Source: CAZALT01 sp964485515 (GTDB taxonomy: Bacteria > Actinomycetota > Acidimicrobiia > Acidimicrobiales > Acidimicrobilacustridaceae). Taken from it: a DNA stretch of 18,465 nt. Both the position numbers and the translations under genes were made by a program. The notes beneath the pieces are model-generated. The model had not been told where the DNA came from. It was given only the letters and a program-made list of their open reading frames with translations, and made no database searches. The DNA lies in NCBI GenBank assembly GCA_964485515.1, contig CAZALT010000060.1, positions 1 to 18,465 on the forward strand. Reading direction: 5' to 3'. Positions 6,159 through 14,500 of the stretch are shown piece after piece. Position 1 is the first letter of the stretch, and each line of letters opens with the position of its first letter.

Positions 6159-7889
6159 CACGACCACGAGCTCGCGGAGCACGATCGTGCCGTCGAGACG
6201 GGTCTCGAAGCCCCGCACCCTCTTCCCCACCGCCTGACGCACCTGCAGCTGGTACAACGGGACCTGCACGTACTCGGCGAGCACCTGACGTTCGATGCTC
6301 CGGTAGCGGTCCTCGCGCCTGGCGTCGTCGACATCACCCCGCGCCGCCCGGATCTCGTCGTCGAGCGATGCCGAGCGGACGCCGGTGGTGTTGTCCCCCG
6401 AATCCGACAGGAACGATGAGCCGACATAGGAGTCCTGCAGCGGAGCGATGCCGACCGTGCCGAGGCTGAACACGCCCTGGTGACCGCTGACCACGAAGGC
6501 CTCGTACTCGTCAGGTGGTTCGAGGTGCTGCTGAACCGGGATCCCCACCGCCTCCAGATTCCGTTGCACCCGCTCCAGCAGCGCCCGCTGGTGGGGGTCG
6601 TCGTACCCGTCGAGCGTTACCGTCGGGACGACGCCGTCGGGGAACACCTCGGCCAGCAGTGCCCGGGCCGTGTCGGGCGCATAAGAGACATCGCACAGGT
6701 CCCCGCAGGGATCGTCGACGTGGCCGGGCACGCTGGCGGCCACGATCGCCTCCAGCGGTGCGCCGCCCGGAACGGCGGACTCGATGACCGCCTCCCGGTC
6801 GATCGCCTGGGCGATGGCCTGCCGGAACCGGTGCTCGGCGTAAGTCGGGTCGGCTGCGTTGATGCCCAGCCAACCGACGACGTCCGTAGGCGCCTCGATC
6901 AGCGCGCCGACATCTGTCGACGGGGCCGCCACACCGCTCGGCACCAGCGTCCAGTCGAGCTCTCCCTGCGAGAACGCGGCGAAGGACGAGACGACGTCGT
7001 CGAACGGACGGAGCTCCACCGCGCCGACCTCAATGCCACCCGCTGCTGGCCCATCGACGCGCACGAGCGACATCACACCCCCCCGCGCCCCGGGACCCTC
7101 ATCTGGCCGCACCGACGTGCCACGCGGACTGGTCCCCTCCTCATCTGCGGTGGCGATCGTGCCAGAGCCAGAGCCAGAGGCGAGGGCGAAGGGGCCCGAT
7201 CCGACGGTGGTCGATGGGTCATGGCTCACAGCCGACTTCGACACGATCCCGTACAGCGGCGAGGCCAACAGGTCCGGCAACTGCACGAAGGGGCCCGTCG
7301 TCGTGATCTCGACGGTGCGGGGGTCGACCGATGCCACCGAAGCGACGACATCGAGACGCGCACCAGCGAGGTTCTCGGCACCACGTGCCTTGGCACGCTC
7401 GAGGCTGAAGACGACGTCGTCAGCTGTGATCGGCGTGCCGTCGCTGAAGGTGCGCGCCCCATCGATCTCCACGGTCCACACCGTGTGGGCCGCGTCCGGT
7501 GTGAGCGACTGGGCGATCGACGGCACCGCCGACTCGGCCGACTCGGACGACCCGATGCCTCCCGGCCGTTCGGTCAACGAGTCCGACACGAGGTCGAGGG
7601 CGATCATCGCCGACGGGTTCGTCGGCGCGACCTTCAGCGGATCGAAGACGTCGTGCACCGAGGCGCCGACGAGTCCCACCCGAAGCTGGGCGTCCACGTC
7701 GAGCTCCGGCGCCGCGTCACCACCACCGACGTCGTCGTCGTCCGAGCCGGCGCACCCCCCGACGAGGCCGCCCAGCGCCACGAACGCGACGAGCACCGCA
7801 ACCCGACGCGACCCACGCCGCGCACGGCGACCCGCTGCCGGTCCGCCCCACCGGGCACGAAGCGCGTGACCACGGCGGCGCCGGGCCAT
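6153..7889 (-). CDS. ABC transporter family-5 solute-binding lipoprotein (SBP_bac_5)
   Basis: The product is 578 aa from the ATG at 7889, four bases after the secG stop. A very basic N-terminus, a hydrophobic stretch and 'LVGGC' put the lipidated cysteine at residue 46. The family is recognised from 'TVEIDGARTFSDGTPITADDVVFSLERA', 'GSGPF' (from residue 230) and 'FRQAIAQAIDREAV', hallmarks of peptide/nickel/oligosaccharide-type binding proteins (Pfam SBP_bac_5). Such proteins capture a solute outside the membrane and hand it to an ABC permease. No permease or ATPase gene is adjacent, so it is an orphan here and the ligand cannot be named. After GSGPF, where family members usually continue directly into the ligand-binding lobe, there is a Gly/Ser and charged low-complexity stretch (about 236-270). 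The neighbouring secG may be its cotranscribed upstream gene. Confidence 0.88.
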   Translation of the reverse strand: MARRRRGHALRARWGGPAAGRRARRGSRRVAVLVAFVALGGLVGGCAGSDDDDVGGGDAAPELDVDAQLRVGLVGASVHDVFDPLKVAPTNPSAMIALDLVSDSLTERPGGIGSSESAESAVPSIAQSLTPDAAHTVWTVEIDGARTFSDGTPITADDVVFSLERAKARGAENLAGARLDVVASVASVDPRTVEITTTGPFVQLPDLLASPLYGIVSKSAVSHDPSTTVGSGPFALASGSGSGTIATADEEGTSPRGTSVRPDEGPGARGGVMSLVRVDGPAAGGIEVGAVELRPFDDVVSSFAAFSQGELDWTLVPSGVAAPSTDVGALIEAPTDVVGWLGINAADPTYAEHRFRQAIAQAIDREAVIESAVPGGAPLEAIVAASVPGHVDDPCGDLCDVSYAPDTARALLAEVFPDGVVPTVTLDGYDDPHQRALLERVQRNLEAVGIPVQQHLEPPDEYEAFVVSGHQGVFSLGTVGIAPLQDSYVGSSFLSDSGDNTTGVRSASLDDEIRAARGDVDDARREDRYRSIERQVLAEYVQVPLYQLQVRQAVGKRVRGFETRLDGTIVLRELVVVD

Positions 7890-7893
7890 GTGG

Positions 7894-8133
7894 TCAGGTC
7901 GTGGGGTTGAGCAGGAGCGCGAGACCGATGGTGCAGAAGGCGAAGACCAGCGACGCGACGACGGTGATGCGGTCGAGGTTCTTCTCGACCATCGTCGAGC
8001 CGGCGGCCGTTGCGCCCATGCCGCCACCGAACATGTCGGAGAGACCCCCACCCTTCCCGCTGTGCAGGAGGACGAGCACAATGAGCGTCACGCAGGTGAC
8101 GACTTGGATCCCGATGACGATGGCGGTCAGCAC
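7894..8133 (-). CDS. secG: Preprotein translocase subunit SecG
   Basis: The product is 79 aa from a GTG start. It shows the SecG pattern: a first membrane helix ('IGIQVVTCVTLIVLVLLHSG'), a glycine-rich cytoplasmic loop containing 'GKGGGLSDMFGGG', and a second membrane helix near the C-terminus ('VVASLVFAFCTIGLALLL'). SecG associates with SecYE and stimulates SecA-driven export. The position downstream of gap-pgk-tpiA is conserved in many actinobacteria, although here a VOC gene intervenes. I see no strong ribosome binding site before the GTG, so the start is moderately certain. The solute-binding lipoprotein gene follows after only four bases, suggesting one transcript. Confidence 0.95.
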   Translation of the reverse strand: MLTAIVIGIQVVTCVTLIVLVLLHSGKGGGLSDMFGGGMGATAAGSTMVEKNLDRITVVASLVFAFCTIGLALLLNPTT

Positions 8134-8253
8134 GGTCGTAGACCGTAGCAGCGAGCCCTCGTCGGGTCAGGTCCACCGCCGTGATCGACCCACCTCCACC
8201 GGCGACCCCACCGCCAAGGCACCACGACGCCCCCGTCCTGCCGCTGGACCGGA

Positions 8254-8691
8254 TCAGTCCGGCAGGTCGACCGAACCGTCCTCGTCCAGCGGGAATCCCG
8301 GGTTGTGGGCCACCTCCCACAGGTGCCCGTCGGGGTCGACGAAGTACCCGGCCAGCCCACCGAACACCGCCACCTCGGCCGGTTTCACGACCACCGCGCC
8401 GGCCTGCTGCGCCGACAGCAGCGAGTCCACCACATCATGGTCGCTCGGCACGTTGATCGACAGCGAGAACCCTCGGAACCCTGCCGGCGCCGAGAGCGGC
8501 AGGTCGGCATCGTCGGCCAGGTCGTCGTGACCGAACAGGCCGAACGCCACGCCCCCGGTCTTGTAGAAGGCGACGACGCCGTCGACCGATGCGGACGAGC
8601 GGTGCCATCCCAGCGCGTCGTAGAACGCGACCGATCGGGCAAGATCGGTGACACCGAGCGTCACCAAGGAGACGTGTCCGGGAACGGTCAT
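8254..8691 (-). CDS. VOC (glyoxalase/bleomycin-resistance/dioxygenase) fold protein
   Basis: The product is 145 aa with an ATG start and a good site (AAGGTGA) just upstream. It has two beta-alpha-beta-beta-beta repeats typical of the VOC superfamily: 'HVSLVTLGVTDLARSVAFYDALGW' at the N-terminus and 'GYFVDPDGHLWEVAHNP' at the C-terminus. His6 and Glu126 occupy usual metal-ligand positions. VOC members include lyases, dioxygenases and resistance proteins, so the substrate cannot be inferred. It sits between tpiA and secG on the same strand, 135 bp after tpiA. Because glyoxalase detoxifies methylglyoxal arising from triose phosphates, a link with the triose genes is tempting, but residues alone do not show it. 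Confidence 0.85.
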   Translation of the reverse strand: MTVPGHVSLVTLGVTDLARSVAFYDALGWHRSSASVDGVVAFYKTGGVAFGLFGHDDLADDADLPLSAPAGFRGFSLSINVPSDHDVVDSLLSAQQAGAVVVKPAEVAVFGGLAGYFVDPDGHLWEVAHNPGFPLDEDGSVDLPD

Positions 8692-8717
8692 GACGTCACC
8701 TTGCCATGGCTGCCGGC

Positions 8718-8746
8718 AAGAGACGACCGAGGCCCTTTCGTCTCTT
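8718..8746 (-). terminator. Hairpin between tpiA and the VOC gene, possible terminator or attenuator
   Basis: A 9-bp perfect stem (AAGAGACGA at 8718-8726 against TCGTCTCTT at 8738-8746) with an 11-base loop lies about 80 bp after the tpiA stop and 27 bp before the VOC start. No U-run follows it, so it may reduce read-through rather than end transcription fully. Confidence 0.4.
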
Positions 8747-8826
8747 CTGGCGTTGATCGTGAGCGCTCCCCGAACGCGATCGACGCCATCTGCGTCTATC
8801 TCGGCCGACGTGCCCGAGGGCCACGG

Positions 8827-9606
8827 TCAGGCGCTCAGACGGTACTGCACGACCTTGGCGAACTCGTCGGCGTCGAGGGCCGCGCCACCCACCAGGAGAC
8901 CGTCGATGTCGGGCTGGCTCATCAGCTCGGCCGCGTTGGAGGCCTTGGCCGAACCGCCGTACTGGATCCGCACCTTGTTGGCCGCGTCCTTGCCGGCGAT
9001 CTCGGAGACCTTCTCGCGGATCTGGCCGCACACCGTCTGGGCGTCCTCGGCCGTGGCCGTCTTGCCCGTCCCGATGGCCCAGATGGGCTCGTACGCGATG
9101 ACCATAGAACCGACCTGCTCGGCCGAGAGGCCGTTGAGCCCGGCGTGGATCTGACCGGTGACCTTGCCGTGGGTGGCACCGCCCTCGCGCTCCTCCAGCG
9201 TCTCGCCGCAGCACAGGATGGGCGTCATCTCGTGCTGGAAGACGGCCTTGACCTTGCGCTCGACCCACACGTCGGTCTCGCCGAAGATCTCCCGGCGCTC
9301 GGAGTGCCCCACGATCACGTACGCGACGTTGAGCTTGGCGAGGAACGCCGGCGACACCTCGCCGGTGAAGGCGCCCTTGTCCTCGAAGTAGCAGTTCTGC
9401 GCACCCAGCAGCAGATCGAACTTGTCGGCCTCGATGGTCGTCTGCACCGAACGGAGGTCGGTGAACGGCGGGTGCACCGACACGTCGACCGCTTCGAGAT
9501 CGTCCTTCGTGAGCCGGTAGCCCAGCTTCTGGATCGTCTGGATCGCCTCGAAGTGGTTGTGGTTCATCTTCCAGTTGCCGGAGATGAGTGGCTTGCGTTC
9601 AGGCAT
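8827..9606 (-). CDS. tpiA: Triose-phosphate isomerase
   Basis: The product is 259 aa, a normal length. The enzyme interconverts dihydroxyacetone phosphate and glyceraldehyde 3-phosphate in the cytoplasm. The catalytic residues are all visible: Lys13 in 'GNWKMN', His101 in 'VIVGHSERRE', Glu173 in 'AYEPIWAIGTGKTA', and the phosphate-binding 'YGGSAKASNA' and 'GLLVGGAAL' loops near the C-terminus. The ATG at 9606 is set by a GAGGA site that overlaps the pgk stop codon; only 8 bases separate the two genes, so translation is probably coupled. It is the last gene of the gap-pgk-tpiA operon. Confidence 0.98.
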   Translation of the reverse strand: MPERKPLISGNWKMNHNHFEAIQTIQKLGYRLTKDDLEAVDVSVHPPFTDLRSVQTTIEADKFDLLLGAQNCYFEDKGAFTGEVSPAFLAKLNVAYVIVGHSERREIFGETDVWVERKVKAVFQHEMTPILCCGETLEEREGGATHGKVTGQIHAGLNGLSAEQVGSMVIAYEPIWAIGTGKTATAEDAQTVCGQIREKVSEIAGKDAANKVRIQYGGSAKASNAAELMSQPDIDGLLVGGAALDADEFAKVVQYRLSA

Positions 9607-9614
9607 GTGATTCC

Positions 9615-10742
9615 TCAGGCATTGGGGGCGCCCCGCAGGGCTTCGAGGCCGGGCAGGTCGCCGAGCTCGAGCAGCTCGAGCGAGGCACCTCCACCGGTGG
9701 AGACGTGATCGATGTCGGGGGCGAACCCGAACTGGTCCAGGGCGGCCGCGCTGTCACCGCCGCCCACGATGGTCAAGCCGCGCGCCTCGGCCATGGCGAC
9801 GGCCACCGACTTGGTGCCCGCCTCGAAGCGCGGGTCTTCGAACACGCCCATGGGCCCGTTCCAGAAGATGGTGCGGGCCTCGGCGATGAGGTCGCCGAAG
9901 TTCGCGGCGGACTCGGGTCCGATGTCGAGGCCCATCCAGCCGTCGGGCACGTTGGAGCCCACCTGGCGGACCTCGCCGCCGGCCTCGGGGTCGCCGATCT
10001 TGCCGCCCGGGCCGAGGGCGGTGATGTCGACGGGCAGGTGGAGCTTGTCGCCGTGCTGTTCGAGCAGCTCACGGCAGGTCTCGACCATGTCGGCCTCGAA
10101 CAGCGAGCCACCGATGTGGTTGCCCTGTGCGGCGAGGAACGTGAAGCACATCCCGCCGCCGATGATGATCGAGTCGGCCACGTCGAGCAGGGCGGCGATG
10201 ACGCCGAGCTTGTCGGAGACCTTGGCCCCACCGAGGATGCACAGGAACGGACGACCGGGGTCGCTGCGCAGCGGCACGAGCACGTCGATCTCGCGCTGCA
10301 GCAGCAGACCAGCCGCGGACGGCAGGTAGCGGGGCGGCCCGACGATCGAGGCGTGCGCGCGGTGCGAGGCACCGAACGCGTCGTTGACGTAGAGGTCCTG
10401 GTCGGCGATGAGCTTGTGCACGAAGGCGTCGTCGTTGTCCTCCTCGCCCGGGTCGTAGCGCAGGTTGTCGAGCAGTTCGACACCCGGCGCCAGCTCGGCC
10501 AGACGCCGGCGGATGGGCTCCACGGTGTACTTCGGATCGGGTGTGCCCTTGGGCCGACCGAAGTGAGTGGCGGCGGTGACGACCGCACCGCGCGACGTGA
10601 GCCACTCGATGGTGGGCAGCGCGGCGCGGATGCGGAAATCATCGACGATGACCCCGTCGCGGACGGGCACGTTGAAGTCGGCTCGGAGCAGGACGCGCTT
10701 GCCGGCGACGTCGCCGAGGTCCTCGAGCGTGGGGATCGACAC
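9615..10742 (-). CDS. pgk: Phosphoglycerate kinase
   Basis: The product is 375 aa if translation begins at the GTG at 10742, 11 bases after the gap stop. The open frame continues further upstream inside gap, but the family N-terminus starts here (SIPTLEDL then the substrate-binding RADFNVP at 20-26). Other signatures are 'THFGRPKG', 'YVNDAFGASHRAHAS', 'LGGAKVSDKLGVI', 'WNGPMGVFE', and the nucleotide-binding 'IVGGGDSAAAL' with 'VSTGGGASLELLE' near the C-terminus. It transfers the acyl phosphate of 1,3-bisphosphoglycerate to ADP. It is slightly shorter than many bacterial homologues (about 390-400 aa) but nothing essential appears missing. No strong ribosome binding site precedes the GTG, so coupling to gap translation is likely. 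Confidence 0.97.
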   Translation of the reverse strand: MSIPTLEDLGDVAGKRVLLRADFNVPVRDGVIVDDFRIRAALPTIEWLTSRGAVVTAATHFGRPKGTPDPKYTVEPIRRRLAELAPGVELLDNLRYDPGEEDNDDAFVHKLIADQDLYVNDAFGASHRAHASIVGPPRYLPSAAGLLLQREIDVLVPLRSDPGRPFLCILGGAKVSDKLGVIAALLDVADSIIIGGGMCFTFLAAQGNHIGGSLFEADMVETCRELLEQHGDKLHLPVDITALGPGGKIGDPEAGGEVRQVGSNVPDGWMGLDIGPESAANFGDLIAEARTIFWNGPMGVFEDPRFEAGTKSVAVAMAEARGLTIVGGGDSAAALDQFGFAPDIDHVSTGGGASLELLELGDLPGLEALRGAPNA

Positions 10743-10753
10743 CGAGATGCCGA

Positions 10754-11764
<1,011 letters not shown>

Positions 11765-11811
11765 CTGATCCCCTACCTCGTTGTATGTGGACTGCCTAGG
11801 TCTGTCTGAGG

Positions 11812-11835
11812 CTGTCCCGGTACACCGCTGGACAG
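11812..11835 (-). promoter_or_regulatory. Nested inverted repeat in the gap leader, possible operator or RNA hairpin
   Basis: CTGTCC (11812-11817) pairs with GGACAG (11830-11835), and inside it CGGT (11818-11821) pairs with ACCG (11824-11827) around a 2-base centre. The element ends 47 bp before the gap start codon. It could be a repressor-binding palindrome for the glycolytic operon or a hairpin in the leader RNA. Which of these applies cannot be told from the sequence. Confidence 0.45.
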
Positions 11836-11872
11836 TCCCTTGACCGTGCTATCCCACTAGATCGGCCCGACC

Positions 11873-11900
11873 GGTGCCAGTTGAGCGGGCCCGCGGCACC
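11873..11900 (-). terminator. Inverted repeat after rapZ, possible terminator
   Basis: GGTGCC (11873-11878) and GGCACC (11895-11900) flank a 10-bp self-complementary core GCGGGCCCGC (11885-11894). The element starts about 33 bp downstream of the rapZ stop on the minus strand. There is no U-run. It could end rapZ transcription or be part of the gap regulatory region. Confidence 0.35.
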
Positions 11901-11933
11901 AACCGAGCACCTGGGAGAGAGGTCGTCGGTCCG

Positions 11934-12785
11934 TCAGCGGGCGATGTCGCGGTGCAGCACCGTCGGGGCGAACCCTTCGGCAGTGAGTCGTCGGCCGACC
12001 TCCTCGGCGATGGCGACCGAGCGGTGGTGCCCGCCGGTGCAGCCGAAGGCGATGGACAGGTAGCTCTTGCCTTCGGCGACGTACGCGGGGAGCACCAGTT
12101 CGAACAGCGACGTGAGCTCGTCGAGGAACTTCGAGGTGACCGGCTGGTCCATCACGTAGTCGCGCACCGGTTCGTCGGTGCCCCGCAGGTCGCGCAGCCC
12201 CTCGACCCAGAACGGGTTGGGCAGGAACCGGCAGTCGATCACGAGGTCGGTGTCGAGCGGGAGGCCGTGCTTGTAGCCGAACGACACGATGTTGGTCTGC
12301 ATGCCGATGCTCGACGTCTCGGCGCCGAACAGGTCGACGACCCGGGCGCGCAGCTGGTGCACGTTGAGCTCGGAGGTGTCGACGACGACATCGGCGGCTT
12401 CCTTGACCGGTTCGAGCAGCGCCCGCTCGACTTCGATGGCCTCGGCCACGCCCACATCGGTGGCGAGGGGGTGACGGCGGCGGGTGGACTCGTAGCGTCG
12501 GACGAGCACCTCGGTGGCGGCGTCGAGGAACAGGATCCGCACCCGCGGCCCCTGGCGGCGCAGCGCGGCGAGCGCCGGCATGACCTCGTCGTGGTACGGC
12601 CCGGTGCCGACCACCAGGGCGATCTTGCCGAGCGACGAGCCGGGAGCCTGAGCCAGCTCGGCAACCTTGGGGATGAGCGAGGGCGGCAGGTTGTCGATGA
12701 CGAACCAGCCGAGGTCCTCGAGGATGTCACCAGCCTGCGAGCGCCCACCGCCCGACAGCCCCGTGATGGCTATGAACTCGCTCAT
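11934..12785 (-). CDS. rapZ: RapZ/YvcJ-family nucleotide-binding protein
   Basis: The product is 283 aa, a usual length. The P-loop 'GLSGGGRS' (residues 9-16) follows the start directly, then 'DILEDLGWFVIDNLPPSLI'; the C-terminal 'FGCTGGHHRSVAIAEEV' (from 247) is the strongest family signature. RapZ proteins bind ATP and GTP. In E. coli RapZ acts as an adaptor that targets the GlmZ small RNA to RNase E and so tunes glucosamine-6-phosphate synthesis; in Gram-positive bacteria YvcJ has NTPase activity and a less clear role. No GlmZ-like RNA is visible here. The start ATG at 12785 lacks a good ribosome binding site but no alternative fits the N-terminal P-loop. It is separated from the upstream methyltransferase by strong hairpins, so it is probably transcribed separately. 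Confidence 0.96.
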   Translation of the reverse strand: MSEFIAITGLSGGGRSQAGDILEDLGWFVIDNLPPSLIPKVAELAQAPGSSLGKIALVVGTGPYHDEVMPALAALRRQGPRVRILFLDAATEVLVRRYESTRRRHPLATDVGVAEAIEVERALLEPVKEAADVVVDTSELNVHQLRARVVDLFGAETSSIGMQTNIVSFGYKHGLPLDTDLVIDCRFLPNPFWVEGLRDLRGTDEPVRDYVMDQPVTSKFLDELTSLFELVLPAYVAEGKSYLSIAFGCTGGHHRSVAIAEEVGRRLTAEGFAPTVLHRDIAR

Positions 12786-12861
12786 CGCCGGTCAGGCTAG
12801 CTGTCGCCTCCGACGCCTTCGTGATGCGAACGGCCCACGCCGGGCCAAAGCTCCCGTTCTG

Positions 12862-12898
12862 GCGTTCCTCGTCGTCGCTCTGCGACGACGAGGAACGC
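12862..12898. terminator. Perfect 17-bp hairpin between methyltransferase and rapZ
   Basis: GCGTTCCTCGTCGTCGC (12862-12878) and its exact complement (12882-12898) enclose a 3-base loop. On the plus strand it is followed by AATTTCG; on the minus strand, the direction of the flanking genes, no U-run follows. It is the strongest inverted repeat seen in the window and probably ends methyltransferase transcription before rapZ. Confidence 0.75.
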
Positions 12899-12928
12899 AA
12901 TTTCGAAGGTCGTGGCGGCCCGGGTCAG

Positions 12929-12947
12929 GCCGCACGGCTCGTGCGGC
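12929..12947 (-). terminator. Short GC-rich hairpin just after the methyltransferase stop
   Basis: A 7-bp stem (GCCGCAC / GTGCGGC) with a 5-base loop begins 4 nt downstream of the methyltransferase stop codon, 30 bp before the larger hairpin. The two may act as tandem terminators. Confidence 0.5.
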
Positions 12948-12950
12948 GAG

Positions 12951-13733
12951 TCAGGTGGTACGGCGGGTCACGAGGACCAGCAGCCTGGGGACCGTCGCGG
13001 CATCGGGGTACTCCGGTGCCCGGTCGAGGAAGCCCTGCGGCGGTGCGGGCTCGACCATCTGCTCGAGCACCAGGCCGTTGACCGCCAGCGCGTTCACATA
13101 CCGCGACAGGGGTCGATGCACGAAGCGGATGTGGACGTCCTTCTCGACCTCTTCGATGGTCGACGCCTCGACGAGGTACGGACCGATGCGCCAGTACTGC
13201 TCGGGCGGCTCGATGATGTGGTCGTCGATCCAGCCGCTGCCCGGTGTCTGCAGCAGGGGGTGGTTGAGGAAGAACACGAACCGCCCACCCGGACGCACCA
13301 CCCGGGCCACCTCGGCGATGGCCTCGTCGACCGCGTCGATGTGCTCGAACACGAGACAGGCGACCGCTGCGTCGAACGAGGCCGACCGCACCGGGAGCGC
13401 CGCGGCGTCGGACACGCCGTAGACCGGCCCGCCGGCGCGACGGACCGCCTCGGTGATCTGCCCGACCGTGATGTCGAGACCGATGACGGTCTGAGCTCCA
13501 CGACCATCGGGTCGGTCGACGAAGACCTCTCGGGCCAGCTGACCTTCGCCGGTGCCTATCTCGAGGACGCGGTCGAAGCCGGCGGCCAGGTCGCGGGCGA
13601 GGGGAAGGATCTGCTCGACGTACTCCGGGTCGACTCCCCCGGTGAACTGGCGTTGCCACCACTCGGCGTGACGATCCCACAGGTCATCGGTTGGCTCCTC
13701 GATTGTCCCGTCGGGCACGTCATCGCCAGTCAT
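12951..13733 (-). CDS. Class I SAM-dependent methyltransferase
   Basis: The product is 260 aa from the ATG at 13733. The frame stays open to an earlier ATG at 13799, but the extra 22 residues look non-conserved, so I chose the inner start. The Rossmann motif I is 'VLEIGTGEG' (about 56-64), followed by 'VIGLDIT', 'DAAALPVRSASFDAAVACLVFEHI' (motifs II-III, methyltransferase type 11-like) and 'VVRPGGRFVFFLNHPLLQ'. The substrate cannot be named; the 'NHPLLQTPGSGW' region followed by an acidic, aromatic stretch ('EPPEQYWRIGPYLVE') is likely substrate-contacting. It lies between rapZ and a VapBC pair. The start codon faces the vapB start, so the two promoters share roughly 105 bp. Confidence 0.88.
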   Translation of the reverse strand: MTGDDVPDGTIEEPTDDLWDRHAEWWQRQFTGGVDPEYVEQILPLARDLAAGFDRVLEIGTGEGQLAREVFVDRPDGRGAQTVIGLDITVGQITEAVRRAGGPVYGVSDAAALPVRSASFDAAVACLVFEHIDAVDEAIAEVARVVRPGGRFVFFLNHPLLQTPGSGWIDDHIIEPPEQYWRIGPYLVEASTIEEVEKDVHIRFVHRPLSRYVNALAVNGLVLEQMVEPAPPQGFLDRAPEYPDAATVPRLLVLVTRRTT

Positions 13734-13838
13734 GGGGCTCGACGCTACCCAACCGAGGTCGGGGCGGTGTCCGTGTTGGTGGTCCGAGTCGAGCATCATG
13801 ATGGTCAGCTGTTCACATCAGCACGCTAGGCTTCGAGC

Positions 13839-14063
13839 ATGAGGACGACCATCACCTTCGATGACGACGTCGCCGCGGCGATCAGCGAGCTGCAAGCGAC
13901 GCGCCACGTCGGTGTCAGTGCGGTGGTCAACGACCTGATCCGTCGCGCCCTGGTCCCCCGGTCGCCGCGGGCCCCGTTCAAGCAGGAGACGGCAGCGCTC
14001 GGCGCCCGCCTCGATGTCAGCAACGTTGCCGAGGTGCTCGACCTGCTCGACGAGGCCCCGTGA
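13839..14063 (+). CDS. vapB: VapB-type antitoxin (ribbon-helix-helix)
   Basis: The product is 74 aa. The N-terminus 'RTTITFDDDVAAAISELQ' followed by 'VGVSAVVNDLIRRAL' matches the short beta strand and two helices of ribbon-helix-helix antitoxins, which bind their own promoter as dimers; the C-terminal ~30 residues would wrap the toxin. There is no clear ribosome binding site. A TAGGCT hexamer (13827-13832) ends 6 bases before the ATG, so the mRNA may be leaderless; this is inference. It overlaps the toxin gene by four bases (GTGA) and runs against the surrounding minus-strand genes. Confidence 0.85.
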   Translation: MRTTITFDDDVAAAISELQATRHVGVSAVVNDLIRRALVPRSPRAPFKQETAALGARLDVSNVAEVLDLLDEAP

Positions 14064-14488
14064 CCCTCGTCGACGCCAACCTGCTCATCTACGCCGTCGA
14101 CGAGACGAGCCCGAGGCACGAGCAAGCTCGACGCTGGATCACCGACCAGCTGAACGGCGACCGCCGGGTCGCGCTCCCCTGGCCGAGCTTGCTGGCGTTC
14201 GTCCGCATCGCCACCCATCCCCGGGCCATGACCAACCCCCTCGACGGTGCCACGGCGTGGACCTATGTCGAGCGGTGGCTCGACAACGACGTCGCCTTCG
14301 TTCCGCACCCAACCGTGCACCACGTCGGCATCGTGGGAGGGCTCATCGCCCGACACCAGCTCAGTGCGAACCTGATTCCCGACGCGCATCTCGCTGCGCT
14401 GGCCATCGAGCACGGGCTCACCGTGTGCTCGGCCGACACCGACTTCGCCCGGTTCGACGAGATCGCCTGGTCCAACCCGGTCAGCTGA
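14060..14488 (+). CDS. vapC: VapC-type PIN-domain toxin
   Basis: The product is 142 aa from a GTG that overlaps the antitoxin stop. The PIN core is evident: Asp5 in 'LVDANLLIYAVD', Asp108 in 'IPDAHLAALAIEHG', and Asp126 and Asp128 in 'CSADTDFARF'. The segment 'PWPSLLAFVRIATHP' occupies the second motif; the acidic residue often found there is not obvious, which I believe is common in this subgroup but have not checked. VapC toxins are Mg-dependent RNases that cut tRNA or rRNA when the antitoxin is degraded. The gene ends 12 bases before the uvrC stop, converging with it. The pair is probably an acquired cassette placed in the uvrC neighbourhood. Confidence 0.92.
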   Translation: MTLVDANLLIYAVDETSPRHEQARRWITDQLNGDRRVALPWPSLLAFVRIATHPRAMTNPLDGATAWTYVERWLDNDVAFVPHPTVHHVGIVGGLIARHQLSANLIPDAHLAALAIEHGLTVCSADTDFARFDEIAWSNPVS

Positions 14489-14500
14489 CCGGCCGACCGA

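Noticed and set aside
6480..7910. Long plus-strand open frame opposite the solute-binding protein
   Set aside because: Antisense shadow in high-GC DNA. The minus-strand frame has a lipobox and family motifs, while this one is Arg/His/Gly-rich with no recognisable domain.
6153..8081. Extension of the solute-binding protein upstream over secG
   Set aside because: It overlaps secG in another frame and would hide the signal peptide. The ATG at 7889 places the lipobox correctly.
8305..9708. Long plus-strand open frame across the VOC gene and tpiA
   Set aside because: It spans two clear minus-strand genes and the gap between them, with no motif and biased composition.
11874..12800. Plus-strand frame opposite rapZ
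   Set aside because: Antisense shadow of rapZ; its composition is typical of the reverse frame of a GC-rich gene.
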